Below, in pieces: positions 1-7,970 of a DNA stretch of 64,000 bases (positions are counted from its first letter, which is position 1; each line of letters starts with the position of its first letter). A program made the translations under genes and the position numbers. Where the stretch lies: positions 1 through 64,000 of the forward strand of contig NZ_JAGGNR010000014.1 of NCBI RefSeq assembly GCF_018614975.1, in the 5' to 3' direction. The notes beneath the pieces were generated by a model. The model was not told the DNA's origin. It searched no databases and was given only the letters and a program-made list of their open reading frames with translations. The DNA comes from Paenibacillus polymyxa. Its GTDB lineage: Bacteria; Bacillota; Bacilli; Paenibacillales; Paenibacillaceae.

Positions 1-144
1 GTTGTAATTGCACTGAATGTACTCAAATATCTCTTTCAACCTATTCGATATTTCATCACTTATTACTTTTCTCCGATACTTTACGACTAGAATAAGATGA
101 TAATGAAGCGAGAACACTGAATGATTATTAGAGTCTAATTCCAC
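1..144 (-). CDS. tnpA: IS200/IS605 family transposase TnpA, N-terminal part (cut by window edge)
   Basis: Reading leftwards from a GTG at 144, the frame is open to base 1 and gives 48 residues. They contain SVFSLHYHLILVVKYRRKVI and then EISNRLKEIFEYI, the N-terminal strand-helix pattern of Y1 (HUH) transposases of the IS200/IS605 group. These enzymes excise and insert single-stranded DNA. The catalytic HUH and Tyr residues lie beyond the edge, so activity cannot be judged. A stop codon at 181-183 closes the frame upstream. GTG 144 is chosen because the family usually starts a few residues before the SVFSLxxH motif; a TTG at 180 is possible. Confidence 0.85.
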   Translation of the reverse strand, partial: MELDSNNHSVFSLHYHLILVVKYRRKVISDEISNRLKEIFEYIQCNYN

Positions 145-229
145 ATATATCACAGCCTTTTTTATATTACGACTGAACAATTATATTATAGCCTGGGCTA
201 ATCCAAAAGGGAAGACCATTGCCATTCAT

Positions 230-251
230 CCCATCACTTTAGAAGTGAGGG
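230..251. repeat. Imperfect hairpin, probable left-end structure of the IS200/IS605 element
   Basis: CCC-A-TCACTT / TAG / AAGTGA-GGG forms a 9-bp stem with one bulged A and a 3-nt loop. It lies about 90 bp upstream of the tnpA start, where IS200/IS605 elements carry the subterminal hairpin recognised by TnpA. A smaller hairpin (TAGCC-TG-GGCTA, 189-200) lies between them. The exact end and cleavage tetranucleotide cannot be fixed from one end. Confidence 0.5.
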
Positions 252-356
252 AATTCTGACAACTTAGGGTTAAAATTTTACAATCTGCATCACAGAAAAT
301 AAAATGAAAAAGGACTCCTGCCATAGCAGGAGCCAAAGAGAGAGGGGTGAATACAA

Positions 357-848
357 ATGGCAGCACTTCACGGGCAGCAAAACGCCTTCTACATCCCTTC
401 TTCCGTAGAACAAGAGATGTCAAAGCACATGTTCCTTTCGCTGCCGCAAGAAGCCTGCGGGGTTATGCTGGGTGAAACCGCAGCGGGCGGTATACGAATC
501 AGTCGGTTTCAGCCCATTCGTAACGTAGCACCTGACCCGCTGCACCATTTTACTCTGGATGATGCCGAATGGATTCGGTGTGTATTTTCCGAACCTAAGC
601 TCATTGGTATCTTCCATTCTCATCCACATACAAGGCCCGTTCCTTCCGTAGAGGATATCCTAGCGCTTCCGGCCTTCGCCGGTTTGCTTCAGATGTACCT
701 CATCGGCTCACCTGACCTAACAAGCGGGTTGCGATCTCATATGCATCTGAACGGTTATCTGATTGAATCCTCGAAGGAATCGCATGATCCGACACACCGC
801 GTTGTGCCTTCATACAATCTGCTTCCCGTTCCGTTACGCGTGACTTAG
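357..848 (+). CDS. JAMM/MPN+ (JAB1/M67-type) metallopeptidase
   Basis: This 163-residue single-domain protein has all the JAMM zinc-site elements: Glu32 in QEACGVMLGE, His87 and His89 in FHSHP, and Ser97-x-x-Asp100 in SVED. Bacterial members of this family hydrolyse isopeptide or related amide bonds, for example desampylase- and Mec+-type enzymes; the substrate here is unknown. There is no ubiquitin-like or sulfur-carrier partner gene next to it. The ATG is preceded by GAGAGGGGTG at a suitable distance. The gene converges with the exonuclease gene and their 3' ends overlap by 15 bp. No signal peptide is seen, so it is probably cytoplasmic. Confidence 0.85.
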   Translation: MAALHGQQNAFYIPSSVEQEMSKHMFLSLPQEACGVMLGETAAGGIRISRFQPIRNVAPDPLHHFTLDDAEWIRCVFSEPKLIGIFHSHPHTRPVPSVEDILALPAFAGLLQMYLIGSPDLTSGLRSHMHLNGYLIESSKESHDPTHRVVPSYNLLPVPLRVT

Positions 849-1571
849 CTGGGTATACAGATCACCCAATGTCTCCACTTTTTTACGAGTCATGTCCTCC
901 AAGTAGCAGGACCATAACTGTGCAGTCATTTTCGAATCTTCCAGTGCATGGTGACGCCCATAGATCGGAATCCCTCTGGATTCCAGCAATTCATCCAAAC
1001 CATACCCCGGCCTGCTTGGTTCAAGCCAGCGGGCCAACATCATCGTATCGATTAAACGATGTGTCAGCCTTACCTTTGAAGTCCGCCACAGAGCTGCATT
1101 CAGAAAAGCTCGGTCATGCGCACTTGCGTGTGCAATCAGAACATTTCCGCCTACAAAAGACATGAAATCATGCAATCCCTCCAGCAAAGTCGGTGCGTCC
1201 AGCGTCATCTCCTGTGTAATACCTGTAAGTTCAGTAATATGTTCCGGAACTGCAGTCTTGGACTGCACCACCGTATAGAACTGTTCTCCTTCCAGTACCA
1301 CACCTCCATGTATACGGACCGCACCAAATGAGATAATCTCATCCCCGTGCTGGGGCGAAAAACCCGTCGTTTCCAGATCAAATACAACTGCGTCCAGCTC
1401 ATTTAGAGGTGTATGCAGAACCTCAGGTCTGCGCTGTTCTCTCATCATCGAACGGATAAACGCCATGTGTTGCGCCGTAGGGGCTCCCATAATGGAAGCG
1501 ATGGCGGAAGGAACCCCTCCCTGACGCAGCGAATTCCAGAATCCTGTATTGCCCCTTGCCGGCTCTCTCAT
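834..1571 (-). CDS. DEDDh 3'-5' exonuclease (DnaQ/PolC epsilon-like)
   Basis: The exonuclease domain begins near residue 58 and shows the DEDDh signature: FDLETTG (Asp65, Glu67), the Asp of HASAHDRAFLN and the His/Asp of RHHALEDSKMT. An N-terminal extension of about 55 residues has no recognisable domain. The protein is free-standing, not fused to a polymerase, so a repair or RNA/DNA-trimming role is more likely than replicative proofreading. Its start overlaps the end of the DUF294 gene by 4 bp (ATGA-type coupling). The same DUF294/exonuclease pairing is known in other bacteria, often with CBS domains that are absent here. Confidence 0.85.
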   Translation of the reverse strand: MREPARGNTGFWNSLRQGGVPSAIASIMGAPTAQHMAFIRSMMREQRRPEVLHTPLNELDAVVFDLETTGFSPQHGDEIISFGAVRIHGGVVLEGEQFYTVVQSKTAVPEHITELTGITQEMTLDAPTLLEGLHDFMSFVGGNVLIAHASAHDRAFLNAALWRTSKVRLTHRLIDTMMLARWLEPSRPGYGLDELLESRGIPIYGRHHALEDSKMTAQLWSCYLEDMTRKKVETLGDLYTQLSHA

Positions 1572-2656
1572 GGACGTCTCCTTTCTGCAAAACGCAACTG
1601 TCTTTGCAAAGCACGATGCACTCGTCGTACCAACCCGAGCGTATCCCTGAGCTCATAATGAATTTGCTTTTGTTTCATCTGTTTCTCATCCAGGAACCCA
1701 CTGCTATGTTGCAAATCCCCTTGGATGACAACCGGTGTACTTCGGCGAAATTTCAAAGCGGCTAAGAAGGCCCGCTGGCATGCATCCAGTAATGTAAATG
1801 GAACAGCCTCAAGTGAAGTCAGTCTCTCCATTCTTTTTAACGTAGATGACTCCTTGATCCCATGTTGCAAAGCCAAATAACGGGCACTGTTCACCAGCGG
1901 AATATACAAACCATACTTGACATCAAATCCGCCTGCATGTTCACCAAATCGTTCTGTGACCACACGTCCCAGTACATTTAATGTAGCTTTATGTTTAACC
2001 GTATTGCGAAGTACTGCATCCGAAAGTTCAGGAACCAGTCTGAACTGTTCATAAAAACTCGTGATCCATTCCTCCGCCAGACTTTGCTCACCTGCAACAA
2101 AACGCATGTCTGAAGCAATAATCAGATTACGAACGGGCTCCCAATTCAGATCCGAGCTCCAATCTGCTAATTGTTGCTTCCATGACGTCAGCGTTTTCCT
2201 CCACAGCGGCTCTGAACACATGACTTTGCCTTCGCACTTGGCGTAACCAAGCCCTTCCAACATATCCGTCATTCGCTGTCCAAGCTCGGCAAAATACGCC
2301 TCTTTACCTTCGTGTGGGGTATCACTAATGATCATGCCATTATCCTGATCACTCCATAACGTTGCTTCTTCCCTGCCGGAACTGCCAAATACGATAAAGG
2401 CATAGGGGACGGGAGGTTGGCCGTAGCCTTCCTCAACCATCCCCTGAATGCATAACTCTACTGCTTTCCGTGCAATCCGGTCATGCAGTTCATTTACCGT
2501 TTGGTACCACTCGATTGGCGACAAGGAAGCGGACAACAATTCCTGGAGCTCATTCTGTAATATCACACGTGCCTGGCGCAGTTCTTGAACAGACACCGCA
2601 CCATCGATTCCCCGATAAGACCAGGAATAGTTTGTATATGAGATGGGTTCCATCAT
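1568..2656 (-). CDS. DUF294 nucleotidyltransferase-like protein
   Basis: The motif FGSSGREEATLWSDQDNG is the polymerase-beta-type nucleotidyltransferase signature (GS...R.E.T..SD.D.G) of the DUF294 family, which is related to the GlnD uridylyltransferase catalytic domain. A C-terminal helical DUF294_C-like half follows. The start is set at ATG 2656 because AGGGAGG stands 6 nt upstream. An ATG at 2686 (10 residues longer, GAGGTG upstream) is the alternative and would leave 8 bp to amtB. It lies between amtB and the exonuclease gene in one operon. The target it modifies is not known. The GlnD relationship and amtB linkage suggest nitrogen signalling, but this is inference. Confidence 0.8.
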   Translation of the reverse strand: MMEPISYTNYSWSYRGIDGAVSVQELRQARVILQNELQELLSASLSPIEWYQTVNELHDRIARKAVELCIQGMVEEGYGQPPVPYAFIVFGSSGREEATLWSDQDNGMIISDTPHEGKEAYFAELGQRMTDMLEGLGYAKCEGKVMCSEPLWRKTLTSWKQQLADWSSDLNWEPVRNLIIASDMRFVAGEQSLAEEWITSFYEQFRLVPELSDAVLRNTVKHKATLNVLGRVVTERFGEHAGGFDVKYGLYIPLVNSARYLALQHGIKESSTLKRMERLTSLEAVPFTLLDACQRAFLAALKFRRSTPVVIQGDLQHSSGFLDEKQMKQKQIHYELRDTLGLVRRVHRALQRQLRFAERRRP

Positions 2657-2694
2657 GTCCAGCCTCCCTGAAGCATGTTTCAGCATTATTCACC

Positions 2695-4095
2695 TCAGGA
2701 GCTGAACGTACCGCCACCCGATTTAGAATCTACATTTTTCATTTGTTCAGGGTATCCGTAAGTACCGTGCTCACTGATATCCAGACCCATTGTTTCTTCT
2801 TCTTCAGTAACACGGATGCCCATGATCGCTTTCATACCGCCCAGAATAATGAAGGACATTACCAGTACGAAGGCAAAAGCACCTGCCAGACCTAGAAGCT
2901 GTACGCCCAATTGGTGGAATCCACCGCCATAGAACAGACCCGCTTGACCTACACCAGCATTCTCGGCAAGTTCAGGAGTAGCGAACAAGCCCGTGGAGAT
3001 CGCACCCCACATACCAGCAATACCATGTACGGAGAAAGCGTAGATTGGATCGTCAATTCCTTTACGATCGAAGTACTGTGCTGTGAAGAATGTGATGATA
3101 CCCGCCAGAGCACCGATAACCAGAGCTGCCCAAGGTTCAACGAATGCACATGCTCCTGTAATTGCAACGAGTGCCGCAAGCACACCGTTTAACATGCTAG
3201 GAATATCAGACTTACCAAGTACTGCCCATGAGATCAACAGCGCAGCAACACCACCGGCTGCTGCAGCTACGTTAGTAGTTAATGCAACATAACCGAAGAA
3301 TCCATCTCCCATGGCAGATAATGTACTACCTGGGTTGAATCCGAACCAACCGATCCAGAGGATAATAACCCCGAGTACGGAATACACTTGGTTGTGACCT
3401 GGAATGATGTTAGGTTTGCCGTCTTTATTATATTTACCAATACGTGGTTTCAACAAGATGGTAGCTACCAATGCTGCAGTCGCACCAGTCAAGTGAACAA
3501 CTGTCGATCCTGCAAAGTCTTGCATACCCAGCTCAGCCAACCAGCCGCCGCCCCATACCCAGTGAGCAACAACCGGATACATGATAATGGTATAAAGAGT
3601 ACCAAAAACAATATATACGCTCATTTTTGCACGTTCAGCCATACCACCGCAGGCAATGGCCAGAGATACCGCCGCAAAGGCGAGGTGGAATACGAATTTA
3701 ATAGTCAGTGGAACATCGGAGAAAGCCAGTGATTCGAAGGATGCAGCCATCTTGTCTCCACTCAGGAAGAATCCTGTTGTTCCAAAGAAGCTGTTACCAT
3801 TACCGAAACCAAGACCGAAGCCCAAAGCCCAGAAGGCAATTACTGAAATTCCCAACGTCAGGATGGTCTTACCCGCAATGTGTCCTGCATTCTTCATTCG
3901 TGTTGAACCCGCTTCGAGTAAAGCAAATCCCCCTTGCATCAAGAACACGAGTACAACAGCCAAAAACGTAAAGGCTGAGTTCAAACCACTTTGAAGTTCA
4001 ATGTTAGTCGGACCCTCCGCAGCCGCAAATGCGCTGACCGGAAAAGCGAACAAAGTAAGCATTACTAACACGGAAACCAACCATTTCTTTCTCAT
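2695..4095 (-). CDS. amtB: Ammonium transporter AmtB/NrgA
   Basis: A 466-residue Amt/Mep/Rh channel. It has an N-terminal signal-like hydrophobic segment ending in SAFA, then the AmtB repeats, including QGGFALLEAGSTRMKNAGH and YTIIMYPVVAHWVWGGGW, and the pore histidine region FSVHGIAGMWGAIS. It moves ammonium/ammonia across the membrane when nitrogen is scarce. ATG 4095 is preferred over an in-frame GTG at 4104, because the GTG overlaps the GGGAGTGGGG ribosome site. No glnK/PII gene follows, unlike in most bacteria; instead DUF294 and exonuclease genes are downstream. A GlnR/TnrA-type box lies in the 5' leader. Confidence 0.97.
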   Translation of the reverse strand: MRKKWLVSVLVMLTLFAFPVSAFAAAEGPTNIELQSGLNSAFTFLAVVLVFLMQGGFALLEAGSTRMKNAGHIAGKTILTLGISVIAFWALGFGLGFGNGNSFFGTTGFFLSGDKMAASFESLAFSDVPLTIKFVFHLAFAAVSLAIACGGMAERAKMSVYIVFGTLYTIIMYPVVAHWVWGGGWLAELGMQDFAGSTVVHLTGATAALVATILLKPRIGKYNKDGKPNIIPGHNQVYSVLGVIILWIGWFGFNPGSTLSAMGDGFFGYVALTTNVAAAAGGVAALLISWAVLGKSDIPSMLNGVLAALVAITGACAFVEPWAALVIGALAGIITFFTAQYFDRKGIDDPIYAFSVHGIAGMWGAISTGLFATPELAENAGVGQAGLFYGGGFHQLGVQLLGLAGAFAFVLVMSFIILGGMKAIMGIRVTEEEETMGLDISEHGTYGYPEQMKNVDSKSGGGTFSS

Positions 4096-4113
4096 ATACC
4101 CCACTCCCTCTTA

Positions 4114-4130
4114 TGTTAAGTTTCTTCACA
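4114..4130. promoter_or_regulatory. GlnR/TnrA-type operator upstream of amtB
   Basis: TGTTA-N7-TCACA matches the GlnR/TnrA consensus TGTNA-N7-TNACA at every fixed position. It lies between the predicted amtB promoter and its ribosome site, at about +15 to +31 from the expected start point. In Firmicutes a site downstream of the promoter normally gives repression in nitrogen excess. This is inference from position; binding is not shown. Confidence 0.7.
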
Positions 4131-4151
4131 TAACGTGAAACTCTTAATGTC

Positions 4152-4181
4152 ATTATAAGCAGAAGAGAGGAAAGTTGACAA
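4152..4181 (-). promoter_or_regulatory. Sigma-A type promoter of amtB
   Basis: On the minus strand, TTGTCA (4176-4181) and TATAAT (4152-4157) are separated by 18 bp. Only one base departs from the consensus. Expected start near 4145, about 50 nt upstream of the start codon. Confidence 0.7.
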
Positions 4182-4316
4182 GAGTATTTTCATCAAAACT
4201 GAAAATTATTTCTGGGAATAAAGTCATACGTCTTTTTCTTGCACTTAAGTACATAATCACATTCTATGAGTACATAGATATAGAAATGCAGTATGCTGAT
4301 CGCTAAAGCATAACGT

Positions 4317-4346
4317 TTGACTGTACGGTTAAAGATCATGTATCAT
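4317..4346 (+). promoter_or_regulatory. Probable promoter of the merR-yugP unit
   Basis: TTGACT (4317-4322) and TATCAT (4341-4346) are 18 bp apart, about 100 bp before the MerR-family start. This part of the 350-bp amtB/merR intergenic region holds no other obvious feature. Confidence 0.5.
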
Positions 4347-4447
4347 ACTTATTAGTAAGAAAAATTGGGCGTAGTCTAGAAATTCACAAGTTGAAACTAC
4401 AATTCCCTACAATCGAACTTGCAAGCGAGGTGAATATCATTGGGGAT

Positions 4448-4876
4448 ATGAAACTTTTTCGGATTGGCGAACTCGCTAAAACCGCTGGTGTTAGTGAACG
4501 GACGATTGATTATTACACAAAACTTGGATTAATCGCTCCTGAAGAACGCACACAAAAAAATTATCGTCTCTATAGTAATGAAACTTTAACGAGGCTTGAA
4601 CGTATTGTACAGATGAAACAAGAGAAGTATAGTCTCGACGAGATTAAACAATCTATAGAGAAGTGGCGTCTGGTCAGTACAGAAGAACAAGTTGCCAGCA
4701 AGTTGACAACATTGGAGCTTCATGTACAACAACTTGAGCGAGAGGTTAACGAACTCAAACCGCTACTTGGAGAGATGAAACCTGTACAAGCACGTAAAAT
4801 GATGGCAGGACTCCTTACCAAAAGTGCCGGTACAATGGAGGCACTTAAAATCTTGCTTGAGAACACCATGATGTAG
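4448..4876 (+). CDS. MerR family transcriptional regulator
   Basis: The N-terminal winged HTH, residues 1-70 (KLFRIGELAKTAGVSERTIDYYTKLGLI, then YRLYS), is typical of MerR. It is followed by a long leucine-rich coiled coil and a short C-terminal effector region without the cysteine pattern of metal sensors. ATG 4448 is used because the HTH starts at once after it and GGGGAT precedes it; a TTG start 19 residues upstream has no family support. YugP follows 28 bp downstream, so the two are probably co-transcribed. The signal is unknown. Confidence 0.85.
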   Translation: MKLFRIGELAKTAGVSERTIDYYTKLGLIAPEERTQKNYRLYSNETLTRLERIVQMKQEKYSLDEIKQSIEKWRLVSTEEQVASKLTTLELHVQQLEREVNELKPLLGEMKPVQARKMMAGLLTKSAGTMEALKILLENTMM

Positions 4877-4904
4877 CTTATTTTTAGAAAGCGGAGGAAT
4901 GATT

Positions 4905-5585
4905 ATGAGTTTTAATAACGGTATGTTCGTATTGATCATTATCGCCTTTTTGCTCTCTTTATGGGCGCAATTTCGCGTTAAAGGTACATTTAGACGTTGG
5001 TCGGAGGTACCGAACCAGAACGGAATAACCGGTTACGATGCCGCTCGCCAGATGCTCGATGCTAACGGCCTGCATGATGTTCCAATTGAACCTGTACGCG
5101 GCACGCTCTCTGATCACTATGATCCGATCAATCGGGTTGTACGTTTATCGGAACCAGTATATTACGAAAACTCAATCTCAGCTGTCTCGGTAGCGTGTCA
5201 CGAAGTTGGCCACGCCATTCAGCACAAAGAAAGTTATCCGATGCTGGCACTGCGTCACCGGATCTTCCCAATTGTGAACTTTGCATCCGGATTAGCTCCG
5301 TTCCTGTTAATTGCAGGATTCATCTTCAATGCCATGAACCTTGTAGGTATCGGTATCATCTTCTTCTCCGTAACTGTAGCATTCCAACTCATCACTTTGC
5401 CGGTTGAGTTCAATGCAAGTAATCGCGCCAGAGAGATCATGGTATCCGAAGGTTACATCCGTAATGAAGAAGAAAAAGGTGTTGCAAAAGTTCTGAACGC
5501 CGCAGCTTTAACTTACGTCGCTGCAGCATTGATCTCACTGCTTGAGTTGATTCGTTACATCGGAATCTTCAACAGCCGTGATTAA
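4905..5585 (+). CDS. yugP: YugP-type membrane zinc metallopeptidase
   Basis: A 226-residue protein with an N-terminal transmembrane helix, the zinc motif HEVGHAIQH (first His near residue 99) and at least two further membrane helices after it. This layout is that of the Zn_peptidase_2 (YugP) family, whose substrates are unknown. ATG 4905 has GCGGAGG 7 nt upstream; the ATG at 4899 is too close to that site. It is the second gene after the MerR regulator and ends at a strong bidirectional terminator. Confidence 0.9.
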   Translation: MSFNNGMFVLIIIAFLLSLWAQFRVKGTFRRWSEVPNQNGITGYDAARQMLDANGLHDVPIEPVRGTLSDHYDPINRVVRLSEPVYYENSISAVSVACHEVGHAIQHKESYPMLALRHRIFPIVNFASGLAPFLLIAGFIFNAMNLVGIGIIFFSVTVAFQLITLPVEFNASNRAREIMVSEGYIRNEEEKGVAKVLNAAALTYVAAALISLLELIRYIGIFNSRD

Positions 5586-5600
5586 TTGGATACCTAATAC

Positions 5601-5651
5601 AACAAAAAAACAATACCCCACCGTTAATCGGATGGGGTATTGTTTTGTTGT
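5601..5651. terminator. Bidirectional terminator between yugP and the LysR gene
   Basis: CAATACCCCA (5611-5620) pairs with TGGGGTATTG (5633-5642), extended by A/T-rich arms on both sides that serve as U-tracts in either direction. The LysR stop codon (5624-5626) lies in the loop, so the terminator encodes the end of that protein. Confidence 0.85.
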
Positions 5652-6535
5652 AAACCGAAATAGGTAAGCAAGAATGAACGAAAGGACTGGGCAACGAGCG
5701 GCAGCTTGTCATGCGCACGATGAATTAAGCCGATCGTTCGTGTTACTTTGGGATGAGAGATGGCCACATGCGCGGGCTGTAGCGGGTTCGTCTGGAATAA
5801 TGCCATTTCCGGTAACAGACTGACCCCCATGCCTGCAGCAACCAATCCACGGATCGTGTCGGTCTCTTCACCTTCAAAAGCGATCTTGGGTGTAAAACCA
5901 GCTTCCAGACAGGCATGCCACACAATAGGACGAAGAGAATAACCTTTGCTAAACAATACAAATTTATCATCCTTGAGTTGTTCAAGCGCAATCGTCTCTT
6001 CACCAGCTAACGGGTGATTGGGAGGAAGGATGGCATGTAATTCTTCGGTGAGTACAATATCACCATCTACTTGATCATGTTTTTCTGGAAAAGGAGAAAT
6101 GAATGCCAAGTCTACTTCTCCCGATAACACATCACGAATAAGCGTAGGAAACATCCCCTGCTTGAATCTGAATTTTACGTTGGGGTAGCGCTGACGGAAA
6201 GCAGCCACCACGGAAGGAATGAGATGAATCCCCAGGCTATGCGGAAATCCAATCCGAATCTCCCCATGCTCCGGGTCAAGAAATTCATGAACTTCCCCGA
6301 CCGCCTTATCCAAATCTTTTAATATGCCTTCAATTCGTTTGCAAAAAAGCTGCCCTACTGCAGTCAATTGCAGATTTCGCCCCTTTTGCATAAAAAGGTC
6401 CACGCCCAGTTCTTCTTCCAGCTGATGAATCTGACGACTCACCGCCGACTGTGCCACATGCAACTCTTCAGCAGCCTGTGTTACGTGTTCCTTCTGTGCT
6501 ACTTTCAAAAAGTAATGCAACTGTCTTAATTCCAC
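5624..6535 (-). CDS. LysR family regulator, GltC-like
   Basis: A 303-residue LysR protein: N-terminal HTH (MELRQLHYFLKVAQKEHVTQ, then HVAQSAVSRQIHQLEEELGV) and a LysR substrate-binding domain from about residue 90. The sequence strongly resembles Bacillus GltC in the HTH, in the DPEHGEIRIGFPHSLGIHL region and in GLVAAGMGVSLLPE. GltC activates glutamate synthase genes, but no gltAB is in the window, so the target may be elsewhere. The upstream gap to the rhomboid gene is 69 bp. Confidence 0.85.
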   Translation of the reverse strand: MELRQLHYFLKVAQKEHVTQAAEELHVAQSAVSRQIHQLEEELGVDLFMQKGRNLQLTAVGQLFCKRIEGILKDLDKAVGEVHEFLDPEHGEIRIGFPHSLGIHLIPSVVAAFRQRYPNVKFRFKQGMFPTLIRDVLSGEVDLAFISPFPEKHDQVDGDIVLTEELHAILPPNHPLAGEETIALEQLKDDKFVLFSKGYSLRPIVWHACLEAGFTPKIAFEGEETDTIRGLVAAGMGVSLLPEMALFQTNPLQPAHVAISHPKVTRTIGLIHRAHDKLPLVAQSFRSFLLTYFGLQQNNTPSD

Positions 6536-6604
6536 TCGCCTGATCGCTCCAATCTGTTATACCCTACTTATCCTTGATTGCATTCCATCTTGAGAACGTT
6601 CTGA

Positions 6605-7231
6605 CTACCGCTTTAAGCTGCGGGGTTTCCACAATCTGATTAACAGTCCATAAATAAAGAATCCACCCAGCAATCCGCCAAGATGAGCCATCCAGTTGAT
6701 GCCCGACATAGCGAAGGAGAATATGATCCCGAACAAAAGCAACGTGTACATCGTTTTGCGTGAAGCCTCATCCATCATGGTGCGCTGGAACAGGGCTACA
6801 TACAGGAATGCACCATAGACGGCATAGATCGCTCCTGAAGCACCAACAGAGATGGTAATGCTGCCAACCGAGTTATACCACGCAACAGCAAGAATATTAC
6901 CCAATACACCGCCACCCAGGTACAATACACCATACCTTAGCGACCCGAGCAAACGCTCCATCGGTGGTGCAAATACAATTAACGCAAAACTGTTAAACAA
7001 TAAATGACTGAAGCCCGCATGCAGGAAGATGGATGTGATGTAACGCCACCATTCATGTGCGAACAGTTCATGATTCGTAAGTGCCCCGAATTTCAGCAGC
7101 ACCATATTGTTCATTGAGCCACCGTTCACCGTTAACACAATAAACATCACAACATTGGCAATTAAAAAAATCGACGTCAAAGGGAAATACTTCAAATAAC
7201 CTTTCCAGTTCTCATAGCGAATAAATATCAT
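6605..7231 (-). CDS. Rhomboid family intramembrane serine protease
   Basis: A 208-residue protein with about six transmembrane segments and the rhomboid catalytic dyad: Ser132 in GASGA and His183 in WMAHLGG. The conserved HxxxN element is present (FSHLLFNS, His76 and Asn80). Rhomboids cut transmembrane helices of client proteins inside the membrane; the client here is unknown. ATG 7231 follows GGAGTGAAAGAAG. It is transcribed away from tpx. Confidence 0.92.
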   Translation of the reverse strand: MIFIRYENWKGYLKYFPLTSIFLIANVVMFIVLTVNGGSMNNMVLLKFGALTNHELFAHEWWRYITSIFLHAGFSHLLFNSFALIVFAPPMERLLGSLRYGVLYLGGGVLGNILAVAWYNSVGSITISVGASGAIYAVYGAFLYVALFQRTMMDEASRKTMYTLLLFGIIFSFAMSGINWMAHLGGLLGGFFIYGLLIRLWKPRSLKR

Positions 7232-7297
7232 AAATTTCTTCTTTCACTCCACCCTGTTCAGATCGGACTTACATCTCTGATCCATCGTAATGGTACA

Positions 7298-7336
7298 TGT
7301 CCGAATTGGACAATGCCTTTCATAAAAGATTATAAT
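7298..7336 (+). promoter_or_regulatory. tpx promoter with a dyad over the -35 region
   Basis: TGGACA (7307-7312) and TATAAT (7331-7336) are 18 bp apart. TGTCC-GAATT-GGACA (7298-7312) is a 5-bp dyad covering the -35 box, a position where a repressor would block RNA polymerase. The regulator is not identified. Confidence 0.5.
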
Positions 7337-7379
7337 GGATTTTGGCACGGATCACCAATTTATAAGGAGGAACATTATT

Positions 7380-7898
7380 ATGACACAAGAACGTACAGGC
7401 GCAGCCACATTTAAAGGCAACCCCATTACATTGATCGGACCCGAACTGAAAGTGGGCGATCAAGCACCTGATTTTACCCTGAGCAAAAACCTGGTTGAAG
7501 ATGCATCCTTGAAAGACTTCGCAGGCAAAATCAAATTAATCAGCGTTGTTCCTTCCCTGGATACTGGCGTATGCGATGCGCAAACTCGTCGTTTCAACGT
7601 TGAAGCTGGAGAACTCGGAGACAATGTTGTTGTCTTGACAGTAAGCGTTGACCTTCCGTTCGCTCAAGCCCGTTGGTGTGGAGCAGCTGGTGTTGACCGC
7701 GTAGTTACATTGTCAGACTACAAAACACGTTCTTTCGGTGAAGACTACGGCGTTCTGATCAAAGAATTCCAACTCGACATGCGCTCCATTTTTGTTTTGG
7801 ATGCCAAAGACCGGATTACATATGTGGAGTATTTGCCTGAAATGACAGACTCCCCTAACTTCGAACAAGCGATTGCTGCTGTAAAAGCTTTGCTGTAG
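7380..7898 (+). CDS. tpx: Thiol peroxidase Tpx
   Basis: A 172-residue atypical 2-Cys peroxiredoxin that reduces H2O2 and organic peroxides with thioredoxin. The peroxidatic Cys65 lies in [15 protein letters not shown] and the resolving Cys100 in [10 protein letters not shown], the usual spacing of about 35 residues. ATG 7380 has AAGGAGG 9 nt upstream, and the family begins here rather than at the upstream in-frame ATG (7335). It is monocistronic, with its own promoter and terminator. Confidence 0.97.
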   Translation: MTQERTGAATFKGNPITLIGPELKVGDQAPDFTLSKNLVEDASLKDFAGKIKLISVVPSLDTGVCDAQTRRFNVEAGELGDNVVVLTVSVDLPFAQARWCGAAGVDRVVTLSDYKTRSFGEDYGVLIKEFQLDMRSIFVLDAKDRITYVEYLPEMTDSPNFEQAIAAVKALL

Positions 7899-7920
7899 AG
7901 GTTACCATACGTTCAGAACA

Positions 7921-7955
7921 AAAGCGAGGAAGGTTAACCTTCACTCGCTTTTTAT
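7921..7955 (+). terminator. tpx terminator
   Basis: AAGCGAG pairs with CTCGCTT around an inner GAAGGTTAACCTTC dyad, followed by TTTTTATTATTT. The A-rich left side may also serve the convergent DUF1499 gene. Confidence 0.8.
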
Positions 7956-7970
7956 TATTTATCATCTATT

